The position numbers and the translations under genes are program-made. From Lumbricus terrestris (taxonomy: Eukaryota > Annelida > Clitellata > Crassiclitellata > Lumbricidae): 64,000 nucleotides of DNA. Under the pieces are notes generated by a model. The model saw only the letters and a list, made by a program, of their open reading frames with translations, ran no database searches and was not told the origin of the DNA. The stretch is taken from NCBI GenBank assembly GCA_949752735.1, contig OX457037.1:31662760-31726759 (forward strand), written 5' to 3'. Each line of letters starts with the position of its first letter. Position 1 is the stretch's first letter. Shown here piece after piece: positions 29,520-40,860 of this stretch.

Positions 29520-29790
29520 TTATTTAACGAATGGTCCAATTATTTTAATGAAATCTAATTTTTTATTTAATGAAGTCTAATTATTTTAATGACTGGTCAT
29601 GCTATTTAATGATCAGTCTTACAATTTTAATAAATGGTTTAGTTATTTTAACGAAGTCTTGTTGCTTCAATGAATGGTTTCGTTATATTACCAAATGGTT
29701 TCGTTATTTTAATGAATTGTTTTGTTATTTAATTGGTTTTGTTATTTCACCATATGGTCTGGCTATTTTAATGAATTGTCTCTTGTCAAC
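29520..29790. repeat. Degenerate tandem array
   Basis: Repeats of a 24-28-base unit with core GGTTTCGTTATTTTAATGAA; copies have diverged. Confidence 0.6.
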
Positions 29791-30092
29791 GCACTACACA
29801 AATTTCTGAGCACATATTCTGTCAAAGAATATGTGCCCAAAGGAGAGAAATCCATGCTTTGCTATACTGAGTATCAAGTACTCACTGCATGTACTTTGAC
29901 AGACTGTAATAGCAGCAGGCCAACTGTAGGCTCATCTGTAAATATAACACCAAGCAACAAATGTTACATAACCTGTAAAATTTAAACAACATTTATATAC
30001 AAAATACGTAATTGGTTTTAAGTTCTTCAATTGTGCCAATGTCCAATGCACTAGGCAGCAACAAAAGTTCCACCAACAGCAAGCCACTGTAA

Positions 30093-31195
30093 CACTTTGA
30101 CCGCGGTAGAAAAGATTACCAGCACGCGGCAACCCGTTACCGCGGCAACCCGTTACCGCGATGACGCGTTAGCAATTATCGGAAATTGTGATAAGATTGG
30201 AATGCGACGGCAATTAGCATTTATTATCATAACTAATAATTGGCAATAGCATGGTAGTCCCTAAAGCACGGCAGAACACAGAGTGCAGGCTTAGAAGCAC
30301 ATGTTCCGCACATGTAACGCGCTTCTTTATGAATTCCACGTTTCCTGCAGACAATGCATTTTGTACATGGAGATTTCTTGCGCTCAGTGGGTGGTAGAAT
30401 GTCCATGTAGTGCTGTCCTGAGAGCCGCGACAGATCGGACTCTTTATGATTATCGAATGCTCTTGGGGCAACTGAAGTCTCGGCTGGTCTATCCTGGGTA
30501 TTGATGAGAAAGCGGACGACTAGAAAGCGGAACCACAGCTGGCGACGATTCCCTTCCGATTTCCGTTACATTGATGGGACTGTTTAGTCCAGCGGTATGA
30601 CTATTATTGGAATGATATATATTTTGGCATGCAACTGCTGCTGACAACATCCCAAACACCGTGAAACACGTGGCGCACATACCTGTGTGGGAGGTGTTGG
30701 CACTGTTGTAGCAACACCGGACTCCGAATCCGAACTCTCATCAGGCCTACCTGCATTCACAATCGGTGCGTCGTAATCCTCCGTCCCATCGCTATCTCGT
30801 TCACTGTCACCTATTTCGAAATCACTATCTCGACCACTATCATTGTCAGTAAAATTGTCATCATCTGACATATCTAATTGCTTCAGAACATTATCTTTTG
30901 TGAACCTTTTACGATACGCCATTATTGCAACAGCAACAACACACAAGACTTAGTGTGTATCACATGCAGCTCCGATAACACAACGTGTAGTGGCAACTAT
31001 TATAATGGAAAAAATCAGAAGTATTCGCCAGTTGGCTCTACAAACAATATTATTTACTTACACGCGTCTAAATTTATTGACAGGACGCTAAAGATGACCT
31101 GACTAGTGTATAAACTCCGGTACGTGTATACACGTACCACGCGTCTACATAATACAAAAAAGGTACGTGTATACACGTACCACGCGGTCAAAGTG
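30093..31195 (-). mobile_element. piggyBac element, internally deleted
   Basis: Ends CACTTTGACCGCG at both sides (13 bp inverted). TTAA is intact at 31196-31199; the left flank is GTAA. On the minus strand the transposase start (from ATG at 30922) reads MAYRKRFTKDNVLKQLDMSD followed by an acidic region. The C-terminal cysteine-rich domain (30233 to about 30440) reads RLSGQHYMDILPPTERKKSP, then CTKCIVCRKRG, then YMCGTCASKPALCVLPCF. The catalytic middle is missing. Subterminal regions hold palindromes, including GGTACGTGTATACACGTACC twice (about 31120-31183). Confidence 0.85.
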
Positions 31196-31198
31196 TTA

Positions 31199-32170
31199 AG
31201 GTAAATTCCAGTTGTCCATTTTTCCAATATTGCCATGTGAAATTGATCCCCGTTCGTCAGTTCGACAAAGAGTAGCATGTCAGTATGAAAAAAATTTGCA
31301 TTCAAAGACCACAACAAAGTACATCCAGTAGAAGCCAATTACTTGCTAAATCAGAATATGGACAGATAACGTATTTCTTGCACCTACATTTTCTCATATC
31401 GGTCAAGAAAATTCAAGAAAATTCGGCTTGCGAGTTCTGAGATGGCATATTGGCAGCTGCCCTGTAGAATCCCTACACTAGACACAGTCAGTATTATAAG
31501 CTCATTGTGTCACCACCAACTTGCTGAATACAACAGTGAAAACCTCATGCCTCTCTACCTGCACTACTTCTCGAGATATTTCATGCTGAATATAGCCTCA
31601 GAGAACATTTCGCGAAATTGAACGCAAATTTTCATATTATTAAACAAGCAATACTCCTGAATGCTTCTGAGCACCACTACAATTTTTATATCACCAGAAT
31701 ACTTATGGCATGCACTTTTCATCAATATGAAGCTAAGATAAATTCCAGTTGTCCATTTTCACAATATCGCCTGGTGAAGTTGACCCCCGTTCGTCAGTGC
31801 GACAAAGATTGGCATGTCAGTATGAAAAAATTTGCAATCAAATACCACAACAAAGTACATCCAGTAGAAGCCAATTACTTGCTAAATCAGAATATGGACA
31901 GATTATATATTTCTTGCACCTATATTTTCTCATATGGGTCAGGCAAATTCAAGAAAATGCAGTTTGCAAGTCCTGAGATGGCATATTGGCAGCTGTCGTG
32001 TAGAGTCCCTACACAAGACACAGTCAGTATTATAAGCTCATTGTGTCACCACCAACTTGCTGAATACAACAGTGAAAACCTCATGCCTCTACCTGCACAA
32101 CTTCTCGAGATATTTCATGTTGAATATAGCCGCAGAGAACATGTCGCGAATTCGAACGCAAATTTTCGTC
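31199..32170. repeat. Tandem duplication of about 440 bp, two copies
   Basis: 31203-31638 matches 31740-32168 at an offset of about 537 bases, for example 'CATCCAGTAGAAGCCAATTA'. About 95 bases separate the copies. Each carries a broken minus-strand frame (HTDMLLFVELTNGDQFHMAI and HTDMPIFVALTNGGQLHQAI), probably a transposon protein relic. Confidence 0.7.
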
Positions 32171-32235
32171 TACCCAACCTCACTTTAAAACGACATATCG
32201 CGGTCAAATTTTGAAATATCTTGATAAATTTTTTT

Positions 32236-32340
32236 TATTTGTGCTCAGAATTGGTGGGCAAACAAATTATAAAATTTTCAGCAAAATCTAAAGTTGAAGG
32301 TGGGAAGGTCTGGTTGATCTGACATGGAATGACCCATTAG
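32236..32340. repeat. Repeat shared with 35081-35187
   Basis: Both carry AAAGTTGAAGGTGGGAAGGT then CTGGTTGAT and TGACATGGAATGACCC, in the same orientation. Probably ends of one transposon family. Confidence 0.6.
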
Positions 32341-32562
32341 TGGAAACTTAACAACTTGTTCAGATGCACTATTATTAAAGCATATGACAGAAATCAATTC
32401 TTACGATAACTTTTTGCCATATGTACTAATGTACATGCCCATACTTTTTGCCACATGTGCGGATGTACAAACCAAAATTGTGATGCACACATTAGAATTT
32501 GGGGCTATTGCAGCAACTATTACAGAACACTTCAAATAGAGCAAGTCAGAAATAGTAAAGAC

Positions 32563-32676
32563 CTTATAATCAGATGACTGGCAAGAATCACTATCGCCTG
32601 ATTCATCAGGAACATATTCCTTATCAGACATATCTTCTGAATTATTTTCAACAGACTTCTATTCGACGTCAAAATT
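32563..32676 (-). CDS. Candidate acidic-linker exon with in-frame TAG
   Basis: ATTTTTCAG acceptor, GTCTTT donor. It reads NFDVE, TAG, then KSVENNSEDMSDKEYVPDES and GDSDSCQSSDYK. The D/E-K-E-Y-V-P-D-E-S motif followed by Ser/Asp repeats is a linker style I associate with SET-containing or transposon-derived proteins. That is an impression, not a family match. Confidence 0.3.
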
Positions 32677-33121
32677 CTGAAAAATTGCAGCCATTTAAGA
32701 TCTTAAGCAAATGCACTATATGTCTCGAGTAGCCTACAAAAGAGCTGCACACGTCCCGCATAAGGGAATGCAGGCTACACAGGCTATTGCAAACAGAGGG
32801 ACCCACTATCGAGAAAAGAGAAAGCCGAAGTGCACATTGACCAGGATACAGTGCCAGATGATGGAGGAGACCCTTAATGGATAGGTTGCGAACTATGATG
32901 ATCGATCAACAAATCACAATTCTGGCATACAGGCCCACATAGACAACACTGGAAGCAACAATTATATCAAAATAAACACTTATTAATACTGTTATCCACA
33001 ACCTTTCATGAAAAGGTCTGCTTTTAGCTCCTGTAAAAGCGACAAACACAATATTTTGCAAAAGAATTTTTTTTATTTTCCAGGAAGAAGTTAAATCCAA
33101 AAAAATAAACAATCCACTTAC

Positions 33122-33202
33122 TGGAAATATTTCAAATTCCACGGAACACCTTGACTCAGAAATGATACCTTCACCACAGCTGAAAATGATGCTCTCAAAG
33201 TT
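33122..33202 (-). CDS. Candidate small exon
   Basis: TTTTATAG acceptor, consensus GTAAGT donor, 27 codons, phase 0/0: NFESIIFSCGEGIISESRCS then VEFEIFP. It joins in phase to 32563-32676. Function unknown. Confidence 0.3.
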
Positions 33203-33728
33203 CTATAAAAGAATTGTCAAAGAAACAGACTTAATTCTTGAATGAGGTGAATGTTCCAGCAGTTTGAATTTGTTCATAAATAAAAATCAATTTCAGTTTA
33301 TTCAAATTAAATCATTATTAAGAAATATGTAATGACAACCATTATGCAGGAGATTGGATGCTGCACTTACAATAATACAATGATGCCAAAAATGGCATTA
33401 CTGCCTAACATCAACAGAAAAGTAACACATGCACAAATAAAACTCATTGCAAACAAATTACTGAGACAAGTCACTATTGGTATGTTATTTAGCGGGTTAC
33501 TAATAAATCAGCGGTGAATAATAATTCCAAGTAGTCTATACAGGTAACAGTTCAAGAATTAGTGCAACAAAGCATCCAACACAAATGAAACCTAGGCCAA
33601 AACAGAATCTAAATTTCTAAAAATTTCTGAATGAATGAAAAAGATACATTTACAGTTTGCAGAAAAATAAATGTAGAATGGGCTCCAGTTTGAATTTCAA
33701 AGAGTCACATAAAAATATGTACAGTTAC

Positions 33729-33949
33729 CTACTTCCTCCAACATTATGCTAGGATCTCCCATCTCCATGGTACAGCAAATTAATTCTGCAATTTGAAATG
33801 CATCAACCTCTAAAGCTGGTTCCATATCTTTATTTGATAATATACTGTTCACAGTTTGTAGAAGCTCATTTGCAAGTGCAGTACCTTGCATTTTCTCTGT
33901 GTTTTGACAAAATTCTCCAGCTTGGATACTCTGTTTCAAGATTGGCATA
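33729..33949 (-). CDS. Candidate exon, unrecognised protein
   Basis: GGTACTTCAG acceptor, GTAACT donor. The open frame reads MPILKQSIQAGEFCQNTEKM, then ANELLQTVNSILSNKDMEPA and FQIAELICCTMEMGDPSIML. It looks coding by composition. Incoming phase would fit the SET exon 35351-35615, outgoing phase fits no exon I found. A related segment (VIQAGECCQDTGQIQ) lies just upstream at about 33960-34010, as an internal duplication. Some resemblance to the helical part of adhesion-receptor GAIN domains is too weak to call. Confidence 0.35.
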
Positions 33950-34142
33950 CTGAAGTACCTGAATTTGGCCCGTGTCTTGACAACATTCTCCAGCTTGGAT
34001 AACCTCTGTCATGATATGCATCTGCATCTTGAGCACTGTAAATTTTCTTGGAGTCCTCCAATAGAAATAGTTTAGCTAATTGCACTTCCTCTGTACTGTT
34101 TTCTGGTTTCTTATAGACAGACTGTTCCAATAAAAAATATGA

Positions 34143-34580
34143 TCTTATATTATAAGGCAGAAACTTTCCATATGTTTGTTTGTTTGTTTGTACGCTTTTG
34201 ACTCTCCCCTGCAAAATAGGCTCGGAAATGAAACAGCATCGGTTTTAAAAATAATTTGCAATTGATTCTTACCCAAATTATAAGGTCAGCGCAACTATTT
34301 TCAGCTTTTAAATCAATTTAAAAGCAGAGTTATTCGCGTTTTAAGACATATTTCATCAATAATAACGCTTCAGTAAAGTCTACAGCCCATGACGTCATAC
34401 CCGCCGAGTAATAATTTCCGCAGCGCCCTGCAGCGCCGGGTCACCTTTGGCCTTTTGGGGCAAGCGGGGTGGGGTGGAGGGTTGGCGAAAACCCGAAATC
34501 TAGCGGTCTACGATGGGTACCACAGTGGAGTAGTGTTTAAAACCCTAAATTTCCCGGGCAACGCCGGGTAACACATCTAG
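34143..34580. mobile_element. Non-autonomous Helitron
   Basis: Starts TCTTATATTATAAGGCAG, ends with the hairpin CCCGGGCAACGCCGGG and CTAG (34577-34580). Preceded by A. Same family as 51604-52168. 438 bp, no Rep/helicase frame. Confidence 0.85.
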
Positions 34581-34590
34581 CTCCATTATA

Positions 34591-34709
34591 GGTTCCACGA
34601 CAACTGGTCTACAAACTCATCTAACGACAACTGGTCTACAGACAACTGGTCTAACGACAACTAGTCTACGAGTTAGACGAGATGTCTGTAAACCAGTTGT
34701 CGTGACACC
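34591..34709. mobile_element. Mutator-like MITE, 9-bp TSD
   Basis: GGTTCCACGACAACTGGTCT at the left, CCAGTTGTCGTGACACC at the right, perfect TSD TCCATTATA (34582-34590, 34710-34718). 119 bp. It begins 10 bases after the Helitron's end. The ACAACTGGTCTA unit recurs inside. Nine-base TSDs are typical of Mutator-like elements. Confidence 0.75.
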
Positions 34710-35350
34710 TCCATTATAGACCATGATCAATGATTGATCATGTAATTTTTGTTCTTATCATAATGAAAAGGGTTGCAGTAGAACAATCAGGTACACTATG
34801 AAAAACCATTTGGCAGATAAGAAGTTAAAGGCTGCTGGAAGAGAATAAAACAGAGGAAGCAATTGACTCAACCTGACCAGAGAAAAATACTCAAAAGATT
34901 GATTAAATGATTGAAACTTGACCCTGTAGTTACGAAAATGTCTATTTGACAAAACTAGTATCAAATGGCTGTTTGAACTGAATATATAGGAATATCAATC
35001 AGGTAGCTAAGGAGAGTGTACGACCAGTAAAATAATATTCTTAAGAAGAAACAAAAAGAATTCGTAAGTTAAATAACTAATTTTTGCATTTGTGCTTAGA
35101 AATGGTGTACAAAGAGATAAAAAAATTCAGCAAAATCCAAAGTTGAAGGTGGGAAGGTCTGGTTGATTTGACATGGAATGACCCTATTACAAGATTTATC
35201 TTCTCTTTATAGGAATGCCTTATCATCTCAGGTTCGGATACAGATGATAAAATATTATGACTATGGACTGAGAAATTTTCTAGCATCACATTAAGAAGTA
35301 AAACAAATATTATAACCGTAAATAAATAAAAATGTCATTAAATAATTCAC

Positions 35351-35615
35351 CTTCTCCATGGCACATCGCCACCTCCATAATCATAGCGTATTTCATCACT
35401 CGGAGCAATGTCTCTTCCAGCAATTATTAGAACATGCGGCCTTCCTGTAATCGTAACAACTTTTGTGTAACAGTTTGCCAGTTTCCGAGGCAAGTCATTC
35501 AGAAGACTACTCAAGCCTTCCTGTAATCGTAACAACTTTTGTGTAACAGTTTGCCAGTTTCCGAGGCAAGTCATTCAGAAGACTACCCAATCTTCCAGAA
35601 TTTGTGCCATCAATG
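35351..35615 (-). CDS. SET domain, C-terminal exon with 76-bp duplication
   Basis: Acceptor TTCTGTTGCAG, donor GTGAAT. The first repeat copy is read in the incoming frame (SLLNDLPRKLANCYTKVVTI) and the second copy continues correctly into HVLIIAGRDIAPSDEIRYDY. Because 76 is not a multiple of three, both cannot be read together. Confidence 0.65.
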
Positions 35616-36361
35616 CTGCAACAGAAGAATGAAGATTAATTCCCAGTGCTCTTAACCTTTATACCGACCAGATTACAATTCAACATATGTAGCAAATGAA
35701 AAGTTAAACTGAATGCAAGATTAGAAAAAATAGCAAGACGGTCGGTTAACAATCAGGCAATCATCGTCAGCTGCTAATCAGTCACATTGCCTATATATCC
35801 CTGTTGTGGCACAAAGAATCTTACTATAGCTACAACTGGCATGCAGGAATAGATGTCTGAGATTGTCTCAAACCAATCAATCAATCACATAAATTTATAT
35901 AGCGCCCCTGCAAGATCTCTACTCAGAAACCAAACATCAATGTCTATTAAGAATATTGGTTTGACAGCATCTCAACATTGCAATCACATTTTTGGAAGAT
36001 AAATTAAACATCAACGAGTGTCCAAACTATTTAACCAGCACCAATGAAATATCCCGGTTGCTTCAAAGTCAATGTTTGTATAAACAGCTTACATATTTAC
36101 AAAGTTGCCAACTTATTGCAACATCCTTGTATTGAAAGCAGCTATTATCAAATAACACCCATCACACATGTTTAAGAAGAGTAAATTCTTAAAGTATAAA
36201 ACTGTAGAGTTTGAATTGTGAGCTGTTACTAAGCATAACCAACATAGTAAGTTTAAAATCCGTTCTGACAATGTCTCAATAATCAAGTGATAACACATCT
36301 CTAAATATGAAACGTGGGCTTCTGCAACATTTAATTTAATAATTAGATTTATAATACTTAC

Positions 36362-36506
36362 GCATACTCCGTGCCTTGCCACTGAAAGTAATAGATGTAG
36401 TCCTGTGTTGGCAGATGAATTGCTTCTTTCTCTAACATTTACTTTTCAGGATATTCCAGCAGAAATGAACCACAAGCATGAGGCATTGTGGCGAAAACCC
36501 CATATC
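36362..36506 (-). CDS. SET domain, N-terminal exon (contains TAA)
   Basis: Acceptor GCTTGTTTCAG, donor GTAAGT. Frame reads YGVFATMPHACGSFLLEYPE, K, TAA, then MLEKEAIHLPTQDYIYYFQW and QGTEYA. The frame is coding on both sides of the stop. Confidence 0.65.
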
Positions 36507-37698
36507 CTGAAACAAGCAAAACATTCAAAAGTGGTGGCATACATATATATATGGTTTTGGAATCAGGAGGAGTAACTCAAATCAATTCAGGACAATAATG
36601 CATAACCTGCAGCACATCCAAACATCCCAATGCAAGCTGTGTCCCAGACTGAACCTGTTGGCCCTTCCCAAAAAGGTTTTCTACTAGCAAATCAATTGTG
36701 AAACAGGTGTAGGGTTAAAAAAAAAGGAATGGGGGTAGAAAGCCATTTTTAAATTCTGGAATGATAAGAAAAATTGCACGCTTCAATTTTCAGTTACACC
36801 TACTGTTTCGACTATGTCTTCCCTATTAATCAGACATTGGCTAAGCTACCCATGAACCTTGTGGATCCCCAAATCTCTGTCACTTAAAGCATTTTGCAAC
36901 CAAAAATGACAGGGAAACAAGCATGCAAGATCCTTAACAAAACACACATACTCACAATAAATAGAATTTCCATTTCTTAATAGCAGTTATTCTGCTGGTC
37001 TGTAAATAGTAGCCTTATGGTAAAATGTCTTATGGACAACTTTAGCTAATTAACTTGTGTAAAAGGATTAAAGGTCAGTTGTACTTGAATGTATGCATGG
37101 AGAAAGGGATTCACAAAATGGATGAAGTGCAGCAGAGGAAGCATTATAAAAGTAGAATTTTTGCACATGTGATATAATTATGGATGGCCCCTACTGGTAG
37201 TCTACATCATAAAGTTTGATGATATGCAAGGCTTTGGAAATACACATTTAGCCACAGGATCCAATGTATGATTTCACAATATCCCACAGAAATTCTTAAA
37301 TGTTTGTGTCCTTAAAATTATGATTAGAACTATATGCGCTTTTTCAAATATGTATAAAGTGTATATACAGTTGGTTCAAACAAAAGGCCACATTATTGTA
37401 AATACATTTTATAAGAACGTTAGTCTTTTCTAGTTCAAGTTCATACAATTGAAAGCAGGAAAATGTAGAATAAAAGTTTATGATTGAGACGAATTGAGAT
37501 TGGCATAAGAACGAGTAAAAGTACAAATCATGAATTGCAAATATCTCCGTTTCTGTACTCTTTTAAACCGGGTAAAATCATTAAAAATATATTAAGTGCA
37601 ATTAAATAGTTGTAATGCATTCCGTCAAAAATTTAGTAAAGACGTTGATAAATAAAAATGTGAATTAAACATTATTCTGAAGTTGTGGAATTGTGGCG

Positions 37699-39174
37699 TC
37701 ACAACCGAGGCGCTGCTCCACCGTCATTGTTCTTGTCAGGAGCTGCTCGTACTCCTCCATTACCATTCTTAGGATTCGGGGTTCCAGATGTCTTTGGGGA
37801 TCGTTTAGCCTTCTTGCTAGGTGATGGGTTATCCTGGGGAACTGTGCGCCTTCTCAGCACCAGTCCATCACTGTGATCAAGGTCACCATACCAGGCTCTG
37901 GCTGAAAAACATGATGCAGATCACTATTATTTTCAACGTTTCATGAAAAAAACACTGAGTAAGAAAAGGCCACAAGCAAACAGTAATACCACAACAGAGC
38001 TTTTAGTAAAAGCTCCGATTCTCTGTTCACCTGCGACTGTTTTCAGTATAGCTGATGATGTATCCAACAGCCACAGTGTAAGATCACTGTACCTATTTAG
38101 TTCTACACATGCACCAAGTGCTTTTTAAAACAATGCAGCAGCATAGCAGCATAATTTCAGAATGTTAGGTTCCTGAAATTGAGGCTTCTTTTGTCAATAC
38201 AAGCCCAGGCCCTTCAAGTGCAAATCCATAATTGCAGCCTTGACCTTTTGCATCAACAGTTGCTGATGTTCAGCAATAACACGTCTTTTTAAAATTAGGT
38301 CATGATTAAGTTGCTACAGTACTTTAAGAAATAAAATAATACAAGAAATCTTTCCATTGTACAGCTACAATGCTGAACAGAGGCCTTAGAAACTAGAATG
38401 TGATAGCTATGTGCGTACCTTGAACCATGGTTTGATACAATTCAAATCCCTGTCTTCTTTTGGCAGGATCCAAAAGCTCCATCTTGTTGTTCCGCTCGAC
38501 AATCAACAGTCTACCGTCACTGTCTGCATACTCAGCATCACGTGCCAGAAGTGACGACTGAAATTGCTTCACAATCTTCCCATCCTTGTCGATCTCCGTT
38601 ATTTGTTTCTTAAAATCGTAGCTTAAAGAAACAAATAGAAGGTTTCCATTTGATTTTGGGATGATGCGTGTGACATAGAAAAGATCCAGAGACAATCGGA
38701 TATCCTGCTGCAATTCTCCTTCCATATCATACACGCGTATCATTTCATCCGAGCCGTCTGTTCTCGAGAGCATCAGGTTGCCATTTGCAGCTACGGACAT
38801 AATGAATTTCCCTTTATCTTTCGGTGGCAAATCACTTATCCAAGGGGAAATATGAAACTGATCATCATCATCATCTTTAGTAATCTTGTCAACTGAATTG
38901 ATTGCCAAACTTTTACCTTTATAGCACAAAAGATACAGACACTTTGCCACGTCACAGGCTACTATTTGCCGTGGATGCAAATCGTAGTCACGTGTCTGGA
39001 TGACCTGCTTCACTTCACGCAGGTTGTTGCGGTCGAACACATTGATGAATTCAACGCCATCACGGACGCTGCAGTGCATGTAGAGTTCATCTTCTGTTGC
39101 GGCCACACAAATGGGTATTCCCAACAATGACAACTCTATTTTGTCGATCATTTCCAAGCAAAACTTCGGAGGAC
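37699..39174 (-). CDS. Unrecognised protein, C-terminal two exons (beta-propeller-like plus basic tail)
   Basis: Exon 38419-39174 (acceptor CTGTTTTAG, donor GTACGC) is 756 bases. It reads PPKFCLEMIDKIELSLLGIP, then repeated blade-like strands such as CVAATEDELYMHC, FINVFDRNNL, IVACDVAKCLYLLCYKGKSL, MSVAANGNLMLSR, MIRVYDMEGEL, IIPKSNGNLLFVSL and YADSDGRLLIVERNNKMELL. The pattern of roughly 40-residue strand repeats with 'DGRLLIV' turns is that of an NHL or similar beta-propeller. It joins by phase (G plus CC) to exon 37699-37901, reading RAWYGDLDHSDGLVLRRR then a Pro/Ser/Lys tail with PSKKAKRSP, a possible nuclear signal, and stops at TGA 37699-37701. The two exons are free of defects. TRIM-NHL or innate-sensor architectures are possible, but no RING, B-box or other domain was seen. 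Confidence 0.65.
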
Positions 39175-39641
39175 CTAAAACAGGATTTCATATCACACAG
39201 TCACACAACAGAAATGACACAACAATATCATGTCAAACAGTCTTTGAGAGGGGAAGTAAGGGAGGGGTCCTACTCAATCTTAAGCAAGCTGACAAGCAAC
39301 CAAATCAACTGACTAAAGCAACTTCCACATCATCACTATGATTAGATCGTCGTCATGATCTGAATTATTGTAAAATTTGACAGAGGAATAAGAGTTTCAA
39401 TAAAAAATTCCCTTTTAGTTCTTACTTTGTGTGTTAGCAAATGCATTATTTCATTTATACATTATTTCAATTTGAGGTGGAGTTCAAACAGTCAAAACAC
39501 CCCACCCCTAAATTCGGCCTTGACATTCGTTAATAATGGTATAATTAATGAATCTGTGGTGATTTTTACCAGATGCCACAGAAGGTCAATAAGAGAATTT
39601 CAACATACTGAATTTAAACTGAATTTAAATTTGCAGTCAAC

Positions 39642-39796
39642 GAAGACGGCCAGTTCTTCCATGAATGTAACATGATCAACTTGAATCGTGTGTTGCCGGG
39701 ACTCAACATATCTGTCAGCCATAGTGCTCTTCCTCTGTGCTATGTCCTTCCATATCTCATCCACACTTGGCAACCGATGTTCACCAGTAGTAGTCC
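39642..39796 (-). CDS. Candidate upstream exon of the propeller gene
   Basis: After CTTGTTGTAAG the minus strand reads TTTGEHRLPSVDEIWKDIAQ, RKSTMADRYVESRQHTIQVD and HVTFMEELAVF. It is helical and coding-like. The donor is uncertain (GTTGAC, or GTTTAA further on), and only the latter gives the phase the propeller exon needs. Confidence 0.4.
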
Positions 39797-40254
39797 CTTA
39801 CAACAAGCAAACAAGACACAAACTGGATTTCTTATTCTGATTAAAATTTTACGCAGCACATGGAAAAAATCTCTCAAAGATGCTCCAACATGGTCGTCAA
39901 CCTCTCTTTTAGACACAGCATTTATAATAATCACAGCAGTAGTAATAGTAAGAAAGTACTATAATTTATAAACATTTAGAGAAAGGTTGACTATTGGTCA
40001 GTTATTTCTATAGCACTGGTCTGAGAAACATGAACAATACGCCTAAAAATGGAATCAGCTAAGATCTGGGGCCACAGTTAACAGGCCAACATGCATTAGC
40101 CCAATTTTTATATAGATCTGTACACTTATTAGGTGAATGAACGAAGAAAAATTTCTAATGCAGCAAAACGCGGCACTGCAAAACTTACTAACTAACAAAA
40201 CTGCATCATGAGCTCACCTGAAATTGCATTGTATTAAAACATTTACCGGTATAA

Positions 40255-40480
40255 AGCCCCTACTAGGGTACACAGTTCAGAGGTGCTCCCAATGCACAAA
40301 GTTTAATTATGGCACACCAGTCACCTTCCGATCAGACATTAACTTTTGGAATAGGTTGCCTAGTACTATACAATATAAGCGCTTTGATCTTTCTTTGTCC
40401 CTATTCTGTAAGCAAGCAAATGAAGACCGTTCTGCTTGATTCTAATAAGGCATGGACAGTGTCTGATGAATTTATATAAA
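40255..40480 (+). mobile_element. LINE 3' end
   Basis: Encodes CTKFNYGTPVTFRSDINFWN then RLPSTIQYKRFDLSLSLFCK, a reverse-transcriptase tail with FWNRLP in the usual WN-LP position. Confidence 0.55.
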
Positions 40481-40617
40481 TCTGCGATTACAATTACAAA
40501 ACTCTAGGCTTTATTAATATTTCCCTCAAAGGTAAATGGTCTAAACAATGTTACAAAGAGCATCATTAAGCAACTCAAAAGATATCAGATATTAGGATGG
40601 AATACATAAGGCAATAC

Positions 40618-40860
40618 TCATTCATTCATTAAATGAATTTGTATAGCGCCTCTTCACAGGAACTACTCATGAGAGGTGCTCTCAACCTTAGCAAAGCCAA
40701 ATAAAACTATTTCAAGCATCAAAAGAGGCCATTCCAAGTCAAGAGTCCTACCACCGAGAAGGACCTGTTCTGCATAGTAGAGGTACGAGCAAAAGTGACT
40801 TTGGTCAGCAGAACAAAGGAAGTGTAAGTGCAAGCACAGGCGACATGTAGCCTGCCAAAG
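40618..40860 (-). mobile_element. LINE 3' end
   Basis: TCATTCATTCATT tail, then GAATTTGTATAGCGCCTCTT and GAGAGGTGCTCTCAACC, the reverse of the LINE terminus. Confidence 0.55.

Larger units (their letters stand above)
35351..36506 (-). pseudogene. SET-domain methyltransferase gene or pseudogene (two exons)
   Basis: Two minus-strand exons, 36362-36506 and 35351-35615, join in phase (GC plus C) and span most of a SET domain. The first has YGVFATMPHACGSFLLEYPE and the YIYYFQW strand; the second has the cofactor-site region IDGTNSGRLGSLLND and the C-terminal HVLIIAGRDIAPSDEIRYDY GGGDVPW block. The style recalls lysine methyltransferases of the KMT5A-like group; substrate unknown. Two defects: TAA at 36439-36441 after EYPEK, and a 76-bp perfect or near-perfect tandem duplication (35441-35592) that shifts the frame. 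The usual NHS motif is SLLND here, so Asn may be kept and His lost. It is either a decayed copy or a mis-assembled gene. No N-terminal exon was recognised. Confidence 0.7.
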
